This document shows positions 1 through 9,178 of a stretch of 64,000 nt of DNA, piece by piece. The notes below the pieces were generated by a model, which saw only the letters and a program-made list of their open reading frames with translations, did no database searches and was not told where the DNA came from. The stretch comes from Prevotella sp. P5-108. GTDB lineage: Bacteria; Bacteroidota; Bacteroidia; Bacteroidales; Bacteroidaceae. Location: the NCBI RefSeq assembly GCF_002251385.1, contig NZ_NPJJ01000023.1, positions 1 through 64,000 of the forward strand. The letters are read 5' to 3'. Position 1 is the first letter of the stretch. Every line of letters starts with the position of its first letter. The position numbers and the translations under genes were made by a program.

Positions 1-87
<87 letters not shown>

Positions 88-95
88 TTTTTCAC

Positions 96-133
96 GAAGA
101 GCCTTGGTCACGACAGTGACTGAGGCTCTTTTC
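96..133 (+). terminator. Intrinsic terminator of the rRNA operon
   Basis: AAGAGCC (97-103) pairs with GGCTCTT (124-130), and an inner GTCAC/GTGAC helix extends the stem. A short T run follows. It lies directly behind the 5S RNA. Confidence 0.8.
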
Positions 134-184
134 GTTGGTACATGTGTCATAGTTGGGCAAAGATGATGATAGTTGCCATCCGAT

Positions 185-275
185 AATCAAATTGAACGTA
201 ACTTTTTTTGAATAAAAAGGTAAACAGTCTCGACAAAATGGAAAAGGCGGCTTGTTTCGGATGGTTACTTTTTTC
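185..275 (-). repeat. IS-related repeat, copy 1 (degenerate)
   Basis: Read on the minus strand, this stretch matches 20735-20825 over about 85 bases with scattered differences. The best conserved 31 bases (236-267 here) also occur inside the end of the IS4-type transposase gene (22883-22913). At 20807 the matching sequence leads into an IS66 tnpB start codon; here the corresponding codon is ACG and no tnpB follows. It is probably a relic of an IS66-like upstream region. I see no gene in the rest of 134-425. Confidence 0.6.
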
Positions 276-425
276 TAATGCCGATTTGGGATAAATGATA
301 GTTCTCCGGCGTCCATTCCCGTGTAACCCACCCGTCCACACGCTGCAACCACAACAACGCTACACTCCGCCTTGGGGATAGCTACTGACTAAACGATGCG
401 GGTGGTCAAAATAATTGGTTGGTTC

Positions 426-457
426 TTGATTTATATCGAAAAAAAATGGTACATTTG
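426..457 (+). promoter_or_regulatory. Bacteroidetes-type promoter, near-leaderless
   Basis: TTG (426-428) and TACATTTG (450-457) are separated by 21 nt, close to the Bacteroidetes -33/-7 consensus. The ATG of the next gene is at 462, only 4 nt past the -7 box. Transcription from this box would start at or very near the start codon. Confidence 0.7.
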
Positions 458-461
458 CATC

Positions 462-1064
462 ATGAATATACCTGAAACAGGCAATATAAAATGGAGCGAG
501 ACGGTGATAATCGTCGATGCCGATTTCCTGGACCATGTGGCTTTTGACCTCATAGTCAACTTTGAACGTATGATAGGCCGCCGCATCCCCCAGGCCGATA
601 TGGCGCAGTGGGCTGTGTGTGCCGCTCTCGACGGCGGACTGCGCCCCGGAACCCACGAGACCCAGGTGGTGCTGATACACGATGCCGGCTCGCGCAAGAT
701 GGCCAACTTTGCGCCGGCAGACTATGAGGCTGAGCTCGACGGCAAAGCCTTTGCCGACGAGCAGTTGGGCGAGTTTGTCTTCAGCCACATCCCCTCGGGC
801 GAGATGGCTGCCAAGCGCGACATCATCCTCGACCTGCTGAGCACGCTGCTCGGCCACGAGGAGGTAAAGCGGCTGGTAATAGTGCCCGACGACCAGGATG
901 CCGAGCTGATGGACATCGTGAGGTCTACGCTGCGCAACGCCGATGATGACAAGCGCATCACCGTGATGGCCATGCAGCCCATGATGGGCGGCAACTTCCG
1001 CCAGGAAATCTTGGGCTACTCGTTGATGAAAGCCTTAGGAATAGAATCTAATGAAATAAAATAA
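462..1064 (+). CDS. Conserved Bacteroidales protein of unknown function
   Basis: This is a 200-residue soluble protein without signal peptide, membrane segment or catalytic motif that I recognise. The frame is open 66 bases further upstream, but that part overlaps the promoter, and the family-like sequence begins at MNIPETGNIKWSETV, so I chose the ATG at 462. It looks like a family I associate with Bacteroides neighbours of the same dehydrogenase gene, possibly DUF6621; I am not sure of that name. It lies 6 bp before the carboxynorspermidine dehydrogenase gene and is very probably co-transcribed with it and recA. A supporting role in polyamine metabolism would be a guess from position only. 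Confidence 0.8.
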   Translation: MNIPETGNIKWSETVIIVDADFLDHVAFDLIVNFERMIGRRIPQADMAQWAVCAALDGGLRPGTHETQVVLIHDAGSRKMANFAPADYEAELDGKAFADEQLGEFVFSHIPSGEMAAKRDIILDLLSTLLGHEEVKRLVIVPDDQDAELMDIVRSTLRNADDDKRITVMAMQPMMGGNFRQEILGYSLMKALGIESNEIK

Positions 1065-1070
1065 AGTGAA

Positions 1071-2297
1071 ATGAGCAGAGTATTGATGATTGGCGCCGGA
1101 GGCGTCGCAACGGTAGCGGCATTCAAGATCAACCAGAATGCCGACGTGTTTACTGATTTCATGATTGCCAGCCGTCGCAAGGAAAAGTGTGACAAGATAG
1201 TCAAGGCCATAGGCAATCCCAATATCAAGACAGCACAGGTGGATGCTGATGATGTGGAGCAGCTGAAGGCTCTCTTCAACGACTTCAAGCCCGAACTGGT
1301 AATCAACCTGGCCCTTCCCTATCAGGACCTCACCATCATGGAGGCCTGTCTGGCTTGTGGCTGCAACTACCTGGACACCGCCAACTATGAGCCCAAGGAC
1401 GAGGCTCACTTCGAGTACAGCTGGCAGTGGGCTTACAAGGAGAAGTTTGAGCAGGCTGGCCTCACCGCCATCCTCGGTTGTGGTTTCGACCCCGGTGTGA
1501 GCGGCATCTATACCGCCTATGCTGCCAAGCACTACTTTGACGAGATACACTATCTGGACATCGTAGACTGCAACGCCGGCAACCACCACAAGGCTTTTGC
1601 CACCAACTTCAACCCCGAAATCAACATTCGTGAGATTACCCAGAAGGGTCTCTACTATAAGGACGGTGAGTGGCTCGAGACCGAACCCCTGGCCGTACAC
1701 CAGCCCATCACCTATCCCAATGTGGGCCCGCGTGAGAGCTATCTGATGCACCATGAAGAGCTGGAGAGCCTGGTCAAGAACTATCCCACCATCAAGCAGG
1801 CACGCTTCTGGATGACCTTCGGCCAGCAGTATCTCACCTATCTCGACTGCATCCAGAACCTCGGCATGTCGCGTATCGACGAAATCGAATACGAGGCTCC
1901 GCTCGCCGACGGCTCGGGCAAGAACGTGAAGGTGAAGATAGTGCCCCTGCAGTTCCTCAAGGCTGTGCTGCCCAATCCTCAGGACCTGGGCGAGAACTAC
2001 GACGGCGAGACCTCTATCGGCTGCCGCATACGTGGTATCAAGGACGGCAAGGAGCGCACATACTATGTATACAACAACTGCAAACACCAGGAAGCCTACA
2101 AGGAGACTGGCATGCAGGGAGTAAGCTACACCACCGGCGTGCCCGCCATGATTGGTGCCATGATGTTCTTCAAGGGACTCTGGCGCAAGCCCGGCGTGTG
2201 GAACGTGGAAGACTTCGACCCAGACCCATTCATGGAGCAGCTCAACAAGCAGGGACTGCCATGGAACGAGGTGTTTGACGGTGACCTGGAACTCTAA
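1071..2297 (+). CDS. Carboxynorspermidine/carboxyspermidine dehydrogenase (saccharopine dehydrogenase family)
   Basis: The 408-residue product starts with a Rossmann nucleotide-binding motif (VLMIGAGGVATVAAF, residues 4-18) and contains LGCGFDPGVSGIYTAYA near residue 140, both typical of the saccharopine dehydrogenase fold. Its length and sequence fit the bacterial carboxy(nor)spermidine dehydrogenases. These reductively condense aspartate semialdehyde with putrescine or diaminopropane using NADPH, the first step of the alternative spermidine route found in many Bacteroidetes. The decarboxylase partner (nspC) is not in this window. The gene sits between the unknown gene at 462 and recA (16 bp downstream). 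The assignment to polyamine rather than lysine metabolism rests on family resemblance. Confidence 0.85.
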   Translation: MSRVLMIGAGGVATVAAFKINQNADVFTDFMIASRRKEKCDKIVKAIGNPNIKTAQVDADDVEQLKALFNDFKPELVINLALPYQDLTIMEACLACGCNYLDTANYEPKDEAHFEYSWQWAYKEKFEQAGLTAILGCGFDPGVSGIYTAYAAKHYFDEIHYLDIVDCNAGNHHKAFATNFNPEINIREITQKGLYYKDGEWLETEPLAVHQPITYPNVGPRESYLMHHEELESLVKNYPTIKQARFWMTFGQQYLTYLDCIQNLGMSRIDEIEYEAPLADGSGKNVKVKIVPLQFLKAVLPNPQDLGENYDGETSIGCRIRGIKDGKERTYYVYNNCKHQEAYKETGMQGVSYTTGVPAMIGAMMFFKGLWRKPGVWNVEDFDPDPFMEQLNKQGLPWNEVFDGDLEL

Positions 2298-2313
2298 AAC
2301 CTGAATAATCATT

Positions 2314-3345
<1,032 letters not shown>

Positions 3346-3363
3346 GACCGCATAGACCATAAG

Positions 3364-3396
3364 GAAGCTCTCCCCGAGCAGGGAGGGCTTTTTTTG
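3364..3396 (+). terminator. Intrinsic terminator after recA
   Basis: GCTCTCCC (3367-3374) pairs with GGGAGGGC (3381-3388), with one G-U pair, and a run of seven or more T follows. Confidence 0.9.
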
Positions 3397-3632
3397 TGCC
3401 ATTGCGCGCGTGCGCGCACGTACCTTTATATTATATATACCCCTGGGCGGCGCATCTGTGGCAAGGGCGAGGCTGGCGACTGTCACACTTTTGGCAGAAA
3501 TGACCATCGCGGGAATGACACAACTGACATATTTGGCAGATATTTGGTGCGCAAGTCGTCTCTTGGCACACCTTTTGTATTAAGATGGTTGTAAAAATAA
3601 TAACGTAGAATAAAAATAAAAAATATACAATT
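3397..3632 (+). promoter_or_regulatory. Region upstream of dnaK, with repeats
   Basis: A 21-nt strictly alternating purine-pyrimidine run (3403-3423) lies just after the recA terminator. TTTGGCAGA occurs twice (3490-3498 and 3532-3540), with TGTCA at 3481, TGACA at 3516-3520 and ACTGACAT just after it. A possible -7 box ACCTTTTG lies near 3570-3577. The repeats could be a heat-shock control site for dnaK, but no known operator (for example CIRCE) was recognised. Confidence 0.4.
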
Positions 3633-5534
3633 ATGGGAAAGATTATTGGAATCGACTTAGGTACAACAAACTCTTGTGTATCTGTATTCGAAGGCTCAGA
3701 GCCTGTAGTTATCACCAACAGCGAAGGCAAGCGCACAACTCCTTCGGTAGTAGGTTTCGTCAAGGACGGCGAGCGTAAGGTGGGCGACCCCGCCAAGCGT
3801 CAGGCCATCACCAACCCTACCAACACGGTATTCTCTATCAAGCGTTTCATGGGTGAGACCTATGCACAGAGCCAGAAAGAGGCTGAGCGTGTGCCTTTCA
3901 ACGTAGTCAACGAGAACGGTTATCCTCGTGTAGATATCGAAGGCCGCAAGTATACTCCTCAGGAGATTTCGGCCATCATCCTGCAGAAGATGAAGAAGAC
4001 TGCCGAAGACTATCTGGGCCAGGAGGTTACCGACGCCGTAATCACCGTTCCTGCATACTTCTCTGACTCTCAGCGTCAGGCTACCAAGGAGGCTGGCCAG
4101 ATAGCTGGTCTTAACGTGCAGCGTATCGTCAACGAGCCTACCGCAGCCGCTCTGGCTTACGGTGTAGACAAGGCCAACAAGGATATGAAGATTGCCGTAT
4201 TCGACCTCGGTGGCGGTACATTCGATATCTCCATTCTGGAGTTCGGTGGCGGCGTGTTCGAGGTACTCTCTACCAACGGTGATACCCACCTCGGTGGTGA
4301 TGACTTCGACCAGGTTATCATCGACTGGCTTGCCAACGGCTTCAAGGCCGACGAAGGCATCGACCTGACCAAGGATCCTATGGCTATGCAGCGTCTGAAG
4401 GAAGCTGCCGAGAAGGCTAAGATAGAGTTGTCAAGCTCTACCTCAACCGAAATCAACCTGCCTTACATCAGCGCCGAGGGCGGTGTGCCCAAGCACTTGG
4501 TTAAGACCCTCACCCGCTCGCAGTTTGAGCAGTTGGCCCACAACCTGATTCAGGCTTGTCTCGTACCTTGCCAGAACGCTATGCGCGATGCCGGTCTGCA
4601 GGCATCTGATATCGACGAGGTCATCCTCGTAGGTGGTTCAAGCCGTATTCCTGCCGTTCAGACTCTGGTAAAGAACTACTTTGGCAAGGAGCCTTCTAAG
4701 GGCGTAAACCCCGATGAGGTAGTAGCCATCGGTGCTGCCATCCAGGGTGCCATCCTCAACAAGGAGAGCGGCGTGGGCGACATCGTATTGCTCGACGTAA
4801 CTCCTCTGACACTGGGTATCGAGACTATGGGTGGCGTAATGACCAAGCTCATCGACGCCAACACCACCATCCCCTGCAAGAAGAGCGAGGTGTTCTCTAC
4901 CGCCGTTGACAACCAGACCGCTGTGACCATCCACGTACTCCAGGGCGAGCGTCCTATGGCTTCTCAGAACAAGAGCATCGGCCAGTTCAACCTCGAGGGA
5001 ATCGCTCCCGCACGTCGTGGTGTGCCTCAGATTGAGGTAACCTTCGATATCGACGCCAACGGTATCCTCAACGTAAGTGCCAAGGATAAGGCCACCGGCA
5101 AGGAGCAGGCCATCCGTATCGAGGCTTCGTCTGGTCTGAGCCAGGAGGAAATCGACCGCATGAAGGCTGAGGCCGAGCAGAACGCTGCTGCCGACAAGGC
5201 TGAACGCGAAAAGGTCGACAAGATGAACCAGGCCGACTCGATGATTTTCACCACCGAGAACTTCCTCAAGGACAACGGTGACAAAATTCCTGCCGACCAG
5301 AAACCTGGCATCGAACAGGCTCTGCAGCAGCTCAAAGACGCTCACAAGGCCGCTGATGTAGCCGCTATCGACAGCGCCATCAACAACCTCAACCAGGTAA
5401 TGCAGGCTGCCAGCGCCCAGATGTATCAGGGTGGAGCTCAGCCCGGCGCAGGTGCTCAGCCCGGCGCAGACCAGCAGACCAACAGCAAGCCAGATGACAA
5501 CATCCAGGATGCTGACTTCGAGGAGGTGAAGTAA
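3633..5534 (+). CDS. dnaK: Molecular chaperone DnaK (Hsp70)
   Basis: The 633-residue protein is full length. It has the Hsp70 phosphate loops [14 protein letters not shown] (5-18) and [14 protein letters not shown], the adenosine motif [13 protein letters not shown], a substrate-binding beta domain, an alpha lid, and a Gly/Ala/Gln-rich tail ending in DADFEEVK. DnaK binds unfolded proteins in the cytosol in an ATP cycle driven by DnaJ and GrpE, neither of which is encoded next to it. The last codons and stop codon form the left border of an integrated element (5517-14485); a second copy of the sequence coding FEEVK and stop occurs at 14467. The dnaK frame itself is intact. Confidence 0.99.
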   Translation: MGKIIGIDLGTTNSCVSVFEGSEPVVITNSEGKRTTPSVVGFVKDGERKVGDPAKRQAITNPTNTVFSIKRFMGETYAQSQKEAERVPFNVVNENGYPRVDIEGRKYTPQEISAIILQKMKKTAEDYLGQEVTDAVITVPAYFSDSQRQATKEAGQIAGLNVQRIVNEPTAAALAYGVDKANKDMKIAVFDLGGGTFDISILEFGGGVFEVLSTNGDTHLGGDDFDQVIIDWLANGFKADEGIDLTKDPMAMQRLKEAAEKAKIELSSSTSTEINLPYISAEGGVPKHLVKTLTRSQFEQLAHNLIQACLVPCQNAMRDAGLQASDIDEVILVGGSSRIPAVQTLVKNYFGKEPSKGVNPDEVVAIGAAIQGAILNKESGVGDIVLLDVTPLTLGIETMGGVMTKLIDANTTIPCKKSEVFSTAVDNQTAVTIHVLQGERPMASQNKSIGQFNLEGIAPARRGVPQIEVTFDIDANGILNVSAKDKATGKEQAIRIEASSGLSQEEIDRMKAEAEQNAAADKAEREKVDKMNQADSMIFTTENFLKDNGDKIPADQKPGIEQALQQLKDAHKAADVAAIDSAINNLNQVMQAASAQMYQGGAQPGAGAQPGADQQTNSKPDDNIQDADFEEVK

Positions 5535-5535
5535 T
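5517..5535 (+). repeat. Candidate left attachment site at the dnaK 3' end
   Basis: TTCGAGGAGGTGAAGTAAT encodes the end of DnaK (FEEVK, stop). It matches 14467-14485 at 18 of 19 positions. The flanks differ on the upstream side, as expected for the core of a site-specific integration. A tyrosine integrase gene begins about 770 bp downstream. Confidence 0.7.
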
Positions 5536-5565
5536 ATTGACAACTATCAATAACGATAAATAATG

Positions 5566-5603
5566 AAATGGGTGTAGCTCAATGAGTTACACCCATTTTT
5601 ATT
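5566..5603 (+). terminator. Terminator behind dnaK (element copy)
   Basis: ATGGGTGTAGCTC (5568-5580) pairs with GAGTTACACCCAT (5584-5596) around an AAT loop, followed by a T-rich tract. The hairpin at 14520-14548 has the same 13-bp stem length, the same loop and the same GCTCAATGAG centre. If the element integrated at the dnaK end, this is the terminator it brought along. Confidence 0.9.
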
Positions 5604-5743
5604 TTGGTTAATCTTTGTATAATTACCGATTTCTTCCGATTTTTATCTTATATTTGTACCATATTTGGAACGCGACCTAATTTCTGACAAGGTGCGACTT
5701 ATCCATACTTATACATACATAATCCCACTTAAAACGGTACAAC

Positions 5744-6307
5744 ATGCCATCTGCTAAGTTTGAGATTAAACGGAAGTGCCAGTATTGCGGTAATACATTC
5801 ATCGCAAAGACACTTGATTCGAAGTACTGCTCTCGACGATGCTCTCAAAGGGCCTATGACCAAAGAGAGGCCGCCAAGAAGAGGATGAGCCAGCTGAATG
5901 ACATCGTGGAGAATATATCCGAGGCCAGAGATTATATCTCTGTCCACGAAGCGGTAGCCATGTTTGGCATCAGTAGAGATACCATTTATCGGTTGATAAG
6001 GAAGGGAAACGTTCCTGCCATCAATATTGGGCAGCGACTTACAAGAATCAGCAAAAGTAAGTTGAGCGAAATGTTTCCGCTTCGCGCAGAACCTATTGAC
6101 AGAAGTAGAGCATTGCCTAAGTCCTATCACCTTGAGCCAGAAGACTGCTACACCATTGGCGAAATCTCCAAGACTTATGGTATAGACGACAGTACGGTCT
6201 ATGCCCATATTCGAAAATATTCCATACCAACAAGGCAGATAGGCAACTTCGTCTATGCGCCCAAAGAAGATATTGATCACCTTTATAAAGATGTTGTGAA
6301 GTCATGA
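5744..6307 (+). CDS. Zinc-finger and double helix-turn-helix DNA-binding protein
   Basis: The 187-residue protein begins with a zinc-ribbon-like segment (CQYCG near residue 12 and YCSRRCSQRAY near residue 28, four cysteines as C-x2-C and C-x3-C). Two excisionase-type helix-turn-helix modules follow: YISVHEAVAMFGISRDTIYR (about 65-105) and CYTIGEISKTYGIDDSTVYA (about 138-180). The gene overlaps the integrase start by 4 bp (ATGA), so the two are translationally coupled. By position and HTH type it may act as recombination directionality factor or as regulator of the integrase. The family assignment is firm for the HTH parts; the zinc ribbon is inferred from cysteine spacing. A weak -7 box TATATTTG lies at 5649. 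Confidence 0.85.
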   Translation: MPSAKFEIKRKCQYCGNTFIAKTLDSKYCSRRCSQRAYDQREAAKKRMSQLNDIVENISEARDYISVHEAVAMFGISRDTIYRLIRKGNVPAINIGQRLTRISKSKLSEMFPLRAEPIDRSRALPKSYHLEPEDCYTIGEISKTYGIDDSTVYAHIRKYSIPTRQIGNFVYAPKEDIDHLYKDVVKS

Positions 6308-7566
6308 AGAAACCACTCCCCAACACCAAGTGTACTGTAAAGCTCCGTAAATCGGAGTATCGTGAAGAATGGTATCTCATCATTGAGAGCTACCCAGTGT
6401 TTGCCTATCCTGGCGCTAAGCCGTCACGGCACAAAGAGGCGCTGAACCGTACCGTTACTACCCCGGTATGGGATAAGAGTCGACCATCACGGCCTAAAGC
6501 CGACGGCTCTGTGTCGTACAAGCCCAAGCGGGACATCAACGGAGTCATTGTATGCCGCTCGGATATGGATAATGAAGCGTGCCGCTATGCCGACAAGGTG
6601 AGAGCCTTGAGGCAACGTGAATACGACAATGCCGCACTCTATACGGACAACGAGGCTGAGCAGGCAGCACAAAACGAGCGGTCGATGCAAAACTTTATCC
6701 CTTACTTTAAGCAGGTATCGGAGAAGAGGCATAGAAACAGTTCCGATTCGATAATCATCAACTGGGGACGTGTCTATGAGCTACTGAAGATTTATGCCAA
6801 TGGCGATACGATACTCTTCAGGGATATTGACCTGAGCATGATAGAGAACTTCAAGTTCTTCGTACTGTATGCTCCCAAGGGAGGCAATAAGTCGGGGACT
6901 ATATCACAAAACACGGCTTCCACCTATTTTGCCATCTTCAAGGCAGGACTGAAGCAGGCTTTTGTGGACGGATACCTCACCGTGGACCTTTCTGCTAAGG
7001 TGAAGGGTATTCCCGAAGAGGAAAGTCGGCGCGAACATCTTACCATTGGGGAGCTCAACACCCTTGCACAGACACCTTGCGACTGTCCGGTCATCAAGCG
7101 GGCAGCCCTTTTCTCTGCTCTAACCGGTCTTCGTCATGTCGATATAAAACTGATGACGTGGCAGGAAGTGATAGAGGACGGAGAACACTACCGGCTCGAT
7201 TTTACGCAGCGTAAGACGCATGGCGTGGAATACATGCCAATATCCTCTCAGGCTTATCAGCTATGCGGAGAGCGGTTGGATGGCAAACGACTGGTGTTTG
7301 AGGGGTTGCCGGACCCTTCATGGATTTCTAAGCCACTGCAACGGTGGATTCAATCGGCCGGTATCACTAAGCATATCACCTTCCATTGTTTTCGCCATAC
7401 CTATGCTACGCTACAGTTGGCCAGTGGTACCGACATCTATACTGTGAGCAAGATGCTTGGACATACTAACGTGAGAACGACGCAAGTTTATACCAAGGTG
7501 GTCGATAAAAAGAAGGAGGATGCTGCTAATGCAATCAAGATCGACCTGGACTTAACAAAATCATAA
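6304..7566 (+). CDS. int: Tyrosine recombinase / site-specific integrase
   Basis: The 420-residue protein has the Bacteroidetes integrase architecture: an N-terminal arm-binding part, a SAM-like core-binding domain (about 130-225) and a catalytic domain. The first catalytic Arg is in ALFSALTGLRHVDIK, the HxxR box in FHCFRHTYATLQL, the second His in KMLGHTNVRTTQVY, and the nucleophilic Tyr in QVYTKVVDKKK. It would cut and join the dnaK-end sequences found at 5517 and 14467. It overlaps the upstream HTH gene by 4 bp and is followed 12 bp later by an unknown gene. All catalytic residues are present, so it is probably active. Confidence 0.95.
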   Translation: MKKPLPNTKCTVKLRKSEYREEWYLIIESYPVFAYPGAKPSRHKEALNRTVTTPVWDKSRPSRPKADGSVSYKPKRDINGVIVCRSDMDNEACRYADKVRALRQREYDNAALYTDNEAEQAAQNERSMQNFIPYFKQVSEKRHRNSSDSIIINWGRVYELLKIYANGDTILFRDIDLSMIENFKFFVLYAPKGGNKSGTISQNTASTYFAIFKAGLKQAFVDGYLTVDLSAKVKGIPEEESRREHLTIGELNTLAQTPCDCPVIKRAALFSALTGLRHVDIKLMTWQEVIEDGEHYRLDFTQRKTHGVEYMPISSQAYQLCGERLDGKRLVFEGLPDPSWISKPLQRWIQSAGITKHITFHCFRHTYATLQLASGTDIYTVSKMLGHTNVRTTQVYTKVVDKKKEDAANAIKIDLDLTKS

Positions 7567-7578
7567 AATTTACCGCAC

Positions 7579-8211
7579 ATGGCAAATCTTATTGAAGAGA
7601 TAACCAATCGTCTGCTATTGGTAAACAAAACTATACCTTCCAAGAAAGCACCCGAAGAGATCGTATTCGAGGATGCTTCGGTTCTCGCAGAGTTCTTTGC
7701 TGATTTCCAATATACGAACCACCTGATTGATGCTGCGGAGAAACAGGCGCAAGAGAATATACATGCCCTTATCGAATGTAACGGTAAACTGCTGGATGCC
7801 ATTTTCTCTTTCAAGTCATTGGACCTTCAAATTTGGAAACAGGTGGATTATATTCGTATGGCGAAGAAACATGATGACATCAATCTGAAAGAATTGAGAG
7901 TGGTGGAAGAGGCAGCAACTAAGCTTTGGAAACAATATCAGTCAGAGAGCAACCGACTGGGTATGATGCCTTTCGACACACCGGAATTCATCCAGTTGGA
8001 CAAGAAATGCGATCAGAGTAGAGAAGATTATTACAAGGCTCATGAGTTGGCAGAAAAACAATTTGACATATACAGGAAAGTGATGAACAAGTGTGCCCAT
8101 GTGTACTACTTTGAAATGCAGTTCCTGGAAATTTTGATTGATAAGATAGCGCACATAGCACAGTCGATTATGGCAGATGCTAAGCGAATGGAAAAGGAGG
8201 TTGGCACATGA
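7579..8211 (+). CDS. Unknown protein of the dnaK element
   Basis: This 210-residue protein is soluble, rich in charged residues and probably mostly alpha-helical with coiled-coil stretches (for example about residues 55-80 and 135-175). No domain or catalytic motif was recognised. It starts 12 bp after the integrase and overlaps the next gene by 4 bp, so it belongs to the same operon. A role in mobilization or in control of excision is possible only by position. Confidence 0.7.
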   Translation: MANLIEEITNRLLLVNKTIPSKKAPEEIVFEDASVLAEFFADFQYTNHLIDAAEKQAQENIHALIECNGKLLDAIFSFKSLDLQIWKQVDYIRMAKKHDDINLKELRVVEEAATKLWKQYQSESNRLGMMPFDTPEFIQLDKKCDQSREDYYKAHELAEKQFDIYRKVMNKCAHVYYFEMQFLEILIDKIAHIAQSIMADAKRMEKEVGT

Positions 8212-8606
8212 ACAACGAGATTCTCCTCTTGAAGGAAACAGCGAAGTTGAAAGACATCGTTGACTTGGGCGTTTGCGTTGCCATTTATCAAACTTGTAAT
8301 GGTCGCCAGTTTCGGGACATGCCGGGAAGTGTCTTTGTCAACTTCATGAATTTGCAGGTGTCTAAAGATGTAGTGTGTCCGCTGCCCCGTGAGAATCAAA
8401 GAATCTGCTACATGATCTATGCGGTATCCCTCACCATCACTCCCGCCAATTATGCCCGTCATTGGGTCTTGGGAGTGCTGGAAGTATGTGGTATTACTGT
8501 CGACTACTATGATAAGCACCACAAGGATTTCCTTAGTGTTACAGCCTCAGAAAAGAACAAAATATACGTTGAACAGATTAAGGAGGCCATAAAGAGGGCC
8601 TTATAA
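8208..8606 (+). CDS. Unknown small protein of the dnaK element
   Basis: The 132-residue product starts within the stop region of the previous gene (ATGA overlap), which supports both being real. It has no signal peptide and no motif I recognise. The sequence mixes short hydrophobic strands and helices (VDLGVCVAIYQTC, RHWVLGVLEVCGITVDYYD). It is the last gene of the integrase-led operon, followed by about 190 bp without a gene. Confidence 0.65.
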   Translation: MNNEILLLKETAKLKDIVDLGVCVAIYQTCNGRQFRDMPGSVFVNFMNLQVSKDVVCPLPRENQRICYMIYAVSLTITPANYARHWVLGVLEVCGITVDYYDKHHKDFLSVTASEKNKIYVEQIKEAIKRAL

Positions 8607-8800
8607 GGACAAAAGCCACAGAAAAAAGGCATTCTTCCACAATCCTTACATACATTAACAAATATCGGATGTATTAACTGCTCATTATCAAGTAGTTGTC
8701 GCATCCTATATTTTTGTATTCCCACAAAATGCCACACAGAGCCACACGAGGGCTTTGCTAATTTTGCATACAGAGATTTACTAATTAAAAGGATAAAATC
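8607..8800 (+). promoter_or_regulatory. Intergenic region with -7 box for the rep genes
   Basis: TAATTTTG at 8759-8766 matches the -7 consensus TAnnTTTG and lies 34 nt before the ATG at 8801. No good -33 TTG was found at the usual distance. GCCACA occurs at 8620, 8731 and 8741, twice as GCCACAC, and may be an operator. Confidence 0.4.
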
Positions 8801-9178
8801 ATGTTGCAAAACCAGATTACATTTAACGACATACCCCAGCTGATGGTGGATGTGCTTGCGAAGCTCAAGGAGTTAGACGAGAAGATGGACAGACTGGCGC
8901 CTTCCGTGAAAGCTGATGAACCACAGTGGTTCAACGTGTCCGCTTTGATAGATTATCTGCCCAACCATCCGGCCGAGCAGACCATCTATGGCTGGACGAG
9001 TGCGAAGAAGATTCCTTTCCACAAGAGAGGAAAGAGTATTCTCTTCAACAAAGCCGAGATTGACGAGTGGTTGAACGACAGCACTCATCATAAGTCGGTG
9101 CAAGAGTTGGAGCGTGATGCCATGTCTTACATCAGTAGCAAGCGAAATGGAGTCGCAAAGAAAGGAGGTTGGAGATGA
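8801..9178 (+). CDS. Excisionase-like helix-turn-helix protein
   Basis: The 125-residue protein has a short N-terminal helix (LMVDVLAKLKELDEKMDRL) and then a winged helix-turn-helix of the excisionase/MerR type: WFNVSALIDYLPNHPAEQTI, GWTSAKKIPFHKRG and FNKAEIDEWL (about residues 45-90). Genes of this kind precede repA-type genes in Bacteroides mobilizable elements and usually regulate excision or replication. It overlaps the repA-type gene by 4 bp. Confidence 0.8.
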   Translation: MLQNQITFNDIPQLMVDVLAKLKELDEKMDRLAPSVKADEPQWFNVSALIDYLPNHPAEQTIYGWTSAKKIPFHKRGKSILFNKAEIDEWLNDSTHHKSVQELERDAMSYISSKRNGVAKKGGWR

